This document shows, in pieces, positions 61,801-64,000 of a stretch of DNA of 64,000 nt. The position numbers were made by a program, and so were the translations under genes. The notes beneath the pieces are model-generated. The model had not been told where the DNA came from, searched no databases, and was given only the letters and a program-made list of their open reading frames with translations. The number at the start of each line of letters is the position of its first letter. The first letter of the stretch is position 1. Origin of the DNA: JAXLQL01 sp046331625. Its GTDB lineage: Bacteria; Acidobacteriota; Terriglobia; Bryobacterales; Bryobacteraceae. The DNA lies in NCBI GenBank assembly GCA_046331625.1, contig JAXLQL010000009.1, forward strand, positions 248,001 through 312,000. The letters run 5' to 3'.

Positions 61801-61905
61801 CCCAATGGTGCACTGTGGCTGCTGTGCCAGCACTCGATCCGCGAACCCGGCCAGGAGCACCACCGCCACGCGCGAAATAGTAAGAAACCGGTATCTCCTC
61901 GCCAT
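58831..61905 (-). CDS. Large secreted protein with BACON-like and fibronectin type III-like domains
   Basis: 1024 aa from ATG 61905 (MARRYRFLTISRVAVVLLAG, signal peptide ending near VLAQ). The N-terminal half is beta-rich with paired cysteines and no recognised name. Around residues 450-535 a BACON-like domain is visible (AGCAWSAASQVPWLRVS, then GTLLVANQSVTVTQ). The C-terminal half contains about four fibronectin-III-like repeats, each with a W and a paired-Cys loop (FMWNPVAGASVYDLRLM, ISWDPDPYAQAYQLYL, FTWSRIPGDNGSNTTYRLFV, IGWTPAPGASKYQYFV). Probably an extracellular carbohydrate- or surface-binding protein. Convergent with the giant gene cluster. Confidence 0.82.
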   Translation of the reverse strand: MARRYRFLTISRVAVVLLAGFADRVLAQQPQCTIGSTGALPARAESMTELSGDLLIQCVGGVPTALGAVMPTITITVTPDQAFDLTSRILGESGGVRWTEALLLIDEPMPGAQFACTDLANACPGYGNGTGSPTYYGSGVQGASTPNNRNIFHGALNGSSMVFQVPFDPPGQGAVRTLRVTNIRTNANQFGVNDYGAEYMFLRVSITGAGMAENTRAISSSISKGLNVSLRDAAGSNEISGIVWNPLGAPVVTRVATLQFAGGFRQRTAGPVAGDVPPPPRKQDIPGVIYQSETGFYSPDLPAIPGRGNLANAGLADTGTRLMARFSGVPEGTQLYVDNKSTGTLARLTTTGTYGQGAFLVSPARSDGLSSIPVSGGSGTAVWEIIGATGFVTMGVYAIYPPGAARPNGQVLLDFAPADAPGVSNVPRFSIQGGSIPQTSCTFQITPPNTLPIEYTTTTVRVVTQAGCAWSAASQVPWLRVSARVQGSGEVSVSANYNFGPPRTGTLLVANQSVTVTQSGGSAGLPAPVIIAPLNGQAINVRGATFMWNPVAGASVYDLRLMRSETDFLYQGSIAGETSLLIDLPLFRVAIDTRFAVRACNGPPSDAGCGPFGLVGFDPFLPNTYLGSPVIRRPVNGEVLTTSTSTISWDPDPYAQAYQLYLQRDGATVLQLRLPASATSTVYSMASGNYSLRVNSCTGYLDDCLQNFVRNFRVELPPVPSGAPTITRATVTGGTLNATWSTVLGADIYRVQVVQPNSGPGGGALTVASGQTAVSMIDLAVPAGPASVFVAACNGNGCGPYSQASPINAPGPNPAGPILGTPIPGTEVAGPAALFTWSRIPGDNGSNTTYRLFVNDLGRSGTGADVHTTDNFAAVQLTSEGRRYDAVVVANPGAGQRIGPATGFQVLGPAVTQPSMVAPAHRSRVSQGNIQIGWTPAPGASKYQYFVAVRGASAPTVTGIAPGLFVLAPLRAIGGVATEYSAIVRACVGGDPYSESCTLNTENGWGPWSNAPGGPGVTNFTVVP

Positions 61906-61954
61906 GGCTCCACATGGTAGCACTCGCTCGAAACGGAGCCGTATCCACTCCGCC

Positions 61955-61980
61955 GACGAGCCTACAAGACGAGCCTACAA
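61955..61980 (+). repeat. Perfect tandem 13-bp duplication ahead of the secreted TPR operon
   Basis: GACGAGCCTACAA occurs twice head to tail (61955-61967, 61968-61980) in the 82-bp divergent spacer. The second copy ends in TACAAT (61976-61981), a good -10-like hexamer, but it lies only six bases before the ATG at 61988. Could be a duplicated promoter or operator element, or a recent slippage event. Confidence 0.7.
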
Positions 61981-61987
61981 TAGGAGC

Positions 61988-63184
61988 ATGTGGTTCGCCG
62001 CCGCCGCGTTGCTGCTCATGCTCCAGGCGGATCCTCAGGAAGAAGGGCTCAAGGCTCTCGACGCGAAGAACTATCCAGCGGCGATCGCGAGCTTCGAAAA
62101 AGCGCTCACCGCGGACCCCAAGGACTACTCGGCGCAGTTCCATCTCGGGCTGGCTCAGAGTCTCGCCGGCGACAACGCCAAGGCCGCTGCGGCATTCCGG
62201 AAGACGCTCGAACTCAAGCCCGGACTCTACGAGGCGCAGCTCAACTTGGGCGTCGTCTTGATCAATCTCAAGCAGTCGCAGGAAGCCGAGGCGATGCTGC
62301 GGGCCGCGGTCGAACAAAAGCCGAAGGAGTTCCGCCCCGTCTACTATCTCGCCGAAGCAAACCTCGCCGCCGGCAAAGCCGATGAAGCCGAGCGCGGATT
62401 TCGAGCTGCGCTCGAACTCGACCCGAAGTCGGTGCCATCACAAGCGGGCCTGGGTCGCGCGCTGACGGCGCAAGGGAAGCTGACCGAAGCGGAGGCGGCG
62501 CTACGGCAGGCGGGCGACGCCGACGGATTGCTCGAACTGGCGGCGCGCCTCGAAAAGGCGAAACAACTCGACGCTGCGATCGGCATCTACAAGGATCTCG
62601 CCGCGCAGCCCGGCGCGGGGGAGCGGCTGGGCGAGTTGATGCTCGAAGCGGGCAAGCCGGGCGAGGCCATTCCTTATCTCGAAGCGGCGGTGAAGCAATC
62701 GGCCACTGCGGCGAATCGCTACGCGCTCGCCACTGCCTATCTGCGCGACAAGCAACCGGAGAAGGCTACCAAGATGATGGAGCAGGCGATCGCGAGCGAT
62801 CCGAACAATGCGGAACTGCGCATGGCGTACGGTGGCCTGATGCGCGACCAGCGCAACTTCCAGGCTGCGGCGCAGCAGTACTGGGGCGCGACGAAACTGA
62901 AGCCGGAGTCGAAAGAAGCTTGGAGCGCACTGGCCACGATGCTGCTCTCCCTCGAGAATTATCCGCAGGCCATCGCCGCGTTCGACAAGCTGGAATCGCT
63001 GGGCGATCCCAATCCCGGAATCTACTTCCTGCGGGCCATGGCGTTCGACAAGACCAAACAATACAAGCCCGCTAAAGAGGCGTACGAGAAGTTTCTCTCG
63101 ATGAGCCAAAGCAAATTCCCCGAGGAGGAGTTCAAGGCGCGGCAGCGGCTGCGCGTGATCGAAAAGGAACTGAGCCGGCGATGA
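61988..63184 (+). CDS. Secreted TPR-repeat protein
   Basis: 398 aa from ATG 61988 (MWFAAAALLLMLQADPQEEG, signal-like). About ten consecutive TPR units fill the rest, e.g. YPAAIASFEKALTADPKDYS, KAAAAFRKTLELKPGLYEAQ, EAERGFRAALELDPKSVPSQ and PEKATKMMEQAIASDPNNAE. First gene of an operon: its stop overlaps the start of the next gene as ATGA. Probably a periplasmic scaffold; partners are likely the two helical proteins encoded downstream. Confidence 0.88.
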   Translation: MWFAAAALLLMLQADPQEEGLKALDAKNYPAAIASFEKALTADPKDYSAQFHLGLAQSLAGDNAKAAAAFRKTLELKPGLYEAQLNLGVVLINLKQSQEAEAMLRAAVEQKPKEFRPVYYLAEANLAAGKADEAERGFRAALELDPKSVPSQAGLGRALTAQGKLTEAEAALRQAGDADGLLELAARLEKAKQLDAAIGIYKDLAAQPGAGERLGELMLEAGKPGEAIPYLEAAVKQSATAANRYALATAYLRDKQPEKATKMMEQAIASDPNNAELRMAYGGLMRDQRNFQAAAQQYWGATKLKPESKEAWSALATMLLSLENYPQAIAAFDKLESLGDPNPGIYFLRAMAFDKTKQYKPAKEAYEKFLSMSQSKFPEEEFKARQRLRVIEKELSRR

Positions 63185-63609
63185 AGACCGTTCTGCTTGC
63201 GTTGCTGCTTGCGCCCGTCGCGTTGCGAGCCGATCTCGATAGCGTCCGCAATGAGCCCGATCTCGAGAAGCGTTCGGAGAAGGCGCTGGCCAATGCCGAA
63301 TCCGCGCTTGACCGGGCACGCGGGGCCTATCAGAAGTCCGACGACAAGGAGTTCAAGGGCGCGCTCGACGAGTTGAATCAGTCGCTCGACTTGTGCAAGG
63401 GGTCGCTCGACGAGAGCGGCAAGAACGCGCGCAAACGGCCGAAGTATTTCAAGAAGGCCGAGATCGGGATTCGCCACTTGGTTCGGCGCCTCGACAATTT
63501 CAAGGTGGAGATGAGCCCGGACGATCGCGCTCCGCTCGAAGGGCTGATCGACAAAGCGCACAAGGTGCAGGAAGAGATTCTGCAGGCCATCATGGGGAAG
63601 AAGAAATGA
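63181..63609 (+). CDS. Small secreted alpha-helical protein, function unknown
   Basis: 142 aa. Signal peptide (1-18, MKTVLLALLLAPVALRAD), then a highly charged helical body (LEKRSEKALANAESALDRAR, KEFKGALDELNQSLDLCKGS, FKKAEIGIRHLVRRLDNFKV). It reads like a three- or four-helix bundle with a single Cys. The ATG overlaps the TPR gene stop, and its own stop overlaps the next ATG, so all three are translationally coupled. No family recognised. Confidence 0.75.
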   Translation: MKTVLLALLLAPVALRADLDSVRNEPDLEKRSEKALANAESALDRARGAYQKSDDKEFKGALDELNQSLDLCKGSLDESGKNARKRPKYFKKAEIGIRHLVRRLDNFKVEMSPDDRAPLEGLIDKAHKVQEEILQAIMGKKK

Positions 63610-64000
63610 AGATGCTCTTGACGGTCTCGCTCTCTGCGGCCGCTTTGCTGGCGCAGGCGAATCGCGATTTTCTCACGGCCGACGAAGTGGATCAGATCCG
63701 GCTCACGGCGCAGGACCCCAACGCCCGGCTGCTGCTCTACACCACCTTCGCGCGGCTGCGCATGGATCTCATCGAGCAAACCGCCGCGAAGGAAAAGCCG
63801 GGGCGGTCGGCTGTTTTGCACCAACAGCTCGAGGAGTACACGAAGATCATCGAAGCGATCGATTCCGTTGTGGATGATGCACTGAAAAAGGGCAAGGATC
63901 TGACCGAAGGAATCAAGTCCGTGGCCAGCGCCGAGAAGGAAACACTCGAGAAGTTGACCGCGATTCGCGATGCGAAGCCGAAAGACATGGCGCGCTACGA
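63606..64000 (+). CDS. Secreted helical protein, function unknown (runs off the window)
   Basis: 131 codons visible from ATG 63606 (MKMLLTVSLSAAALLAQANR, signal peptide). The body is helical and charged, with heptad-like stretches (RLRMDLIEQTAAKEKPGRS, YTKIIEAIDSVVDDALKKGK, ETLEKLTAIRDAKPKDMARY). Coupled to the preceding gene through an ATGA overlap. The 3' end lies beyond the window. Together the three genes form an envelope operon of unknown purpose. Confidence 0.72.
   Translation, partial: MKMLLTVSLSAAALLAQANRDFLTADEVDQIRLTAQDPNARLLLYTTFARLRMDLIEQTAAKEKPGRSAVLHQQLEEYTKIIEAIDSVVDDALKKGKDLTEGIKSVASAEKETLEKLTAIRDAKPKDMARY

Overview
The window is high-GC bacterial DNA, densely coded on both strands. 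I see no rRNA, tRNA, CRISPR array or insertion sequence in it. The gene repertoire points to the Acidobacteriota, probably Bryobacterales/Solibacter-like. It includes three very large Oar-type TonB-dependent receptors with carboxypeptidase-regulatory-like N-termini, PQQ dehydrogenases fused to cytochrome c, an ECF sigma factor next to a Ser/Thr kinase-TPR protein, a DUF7948/SBBP-type mosaic secreted protein and a PEP-CTERM protein. This assignment is inference from content, not a phylogeny.

Region by region. (1) 1-4.8 kb, minus strand: a probable seven-gene transcription unit (tiny membrane protein, Amt ammonium transporter with a secretory leader and Pro/Ala linker, TPR-anchor protein, 47-aa membrane protein, unknown protein, O-methyltransferase, truncated membrane protein), preceded by a TATAAT promoter candidate near 4.80 kb. 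(2) 4.86-6.56 kb: a divergent pair, an FMN-binding PNPOx-like protein and an enolase-superfamily enzyme. (3) 6.84-22.47 kb, plus strand: a complete-looking division and cell wall (dcw) cluster, mraZ-rsmH-ftsL-ftsI-murE-mraY-murD-ftsW-murG-murC-ftsQ-ftsA-ftsZ. It lacks murF between murE and mraY, and murB and ddl between murC and ftsQ. Five GTGGAC boxes lie upstream of and at the mraZ start, three of them at an exact 10-bp period, which matches known MraZ operators. (4) 22.5-24.0 kb: a PaaK/CapK-like adenylating enzyme behind a strongly structured leader. (5) 24.1-39.9 kb: an M28 peptidase, three Oar-like receptors, a quinoprotein dehydrogenase, FabI and a TPR protein. (6) 39.9-46.99 kb: a CopG/BrnA-like antitoxin with a frameshifted toxin partner, a PEP-CTERM protein, a second quinoprotein dehydrogenase, an acyl-CoA synthetase, an inositol-monophosphatase-family enzyme, a DJ-1/PfpI protein and a small secreted protein. 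(7) 47.0-58.8 kb: a kinase-TPR protein, a scrambled ECF sigma gene and a 2500-residue mosaic secreted protein. (8) 58.8-64 kb: a fibronectin/BACON-like secreted protein and a divergent operon of secreted TPR and helical proteins that runs off the window.

The most striking anomaly is a patch of about 1.1 kb (49.68-50.82 kb). There, clear protein homology to three adjacent genes (kinase N-lobe, ECF sigma factor, leader of the mosaic protein) survives but hops between reading frames at least eight times. It is either a local sequence-quality failure or a real inactivation of a regulatory locus. Other notable points are the MraZ box array, the missing murF, the structured leader after ftsZ, the frame-broken toxin, and an O-methyltransferase without its usual catalytic histidine.
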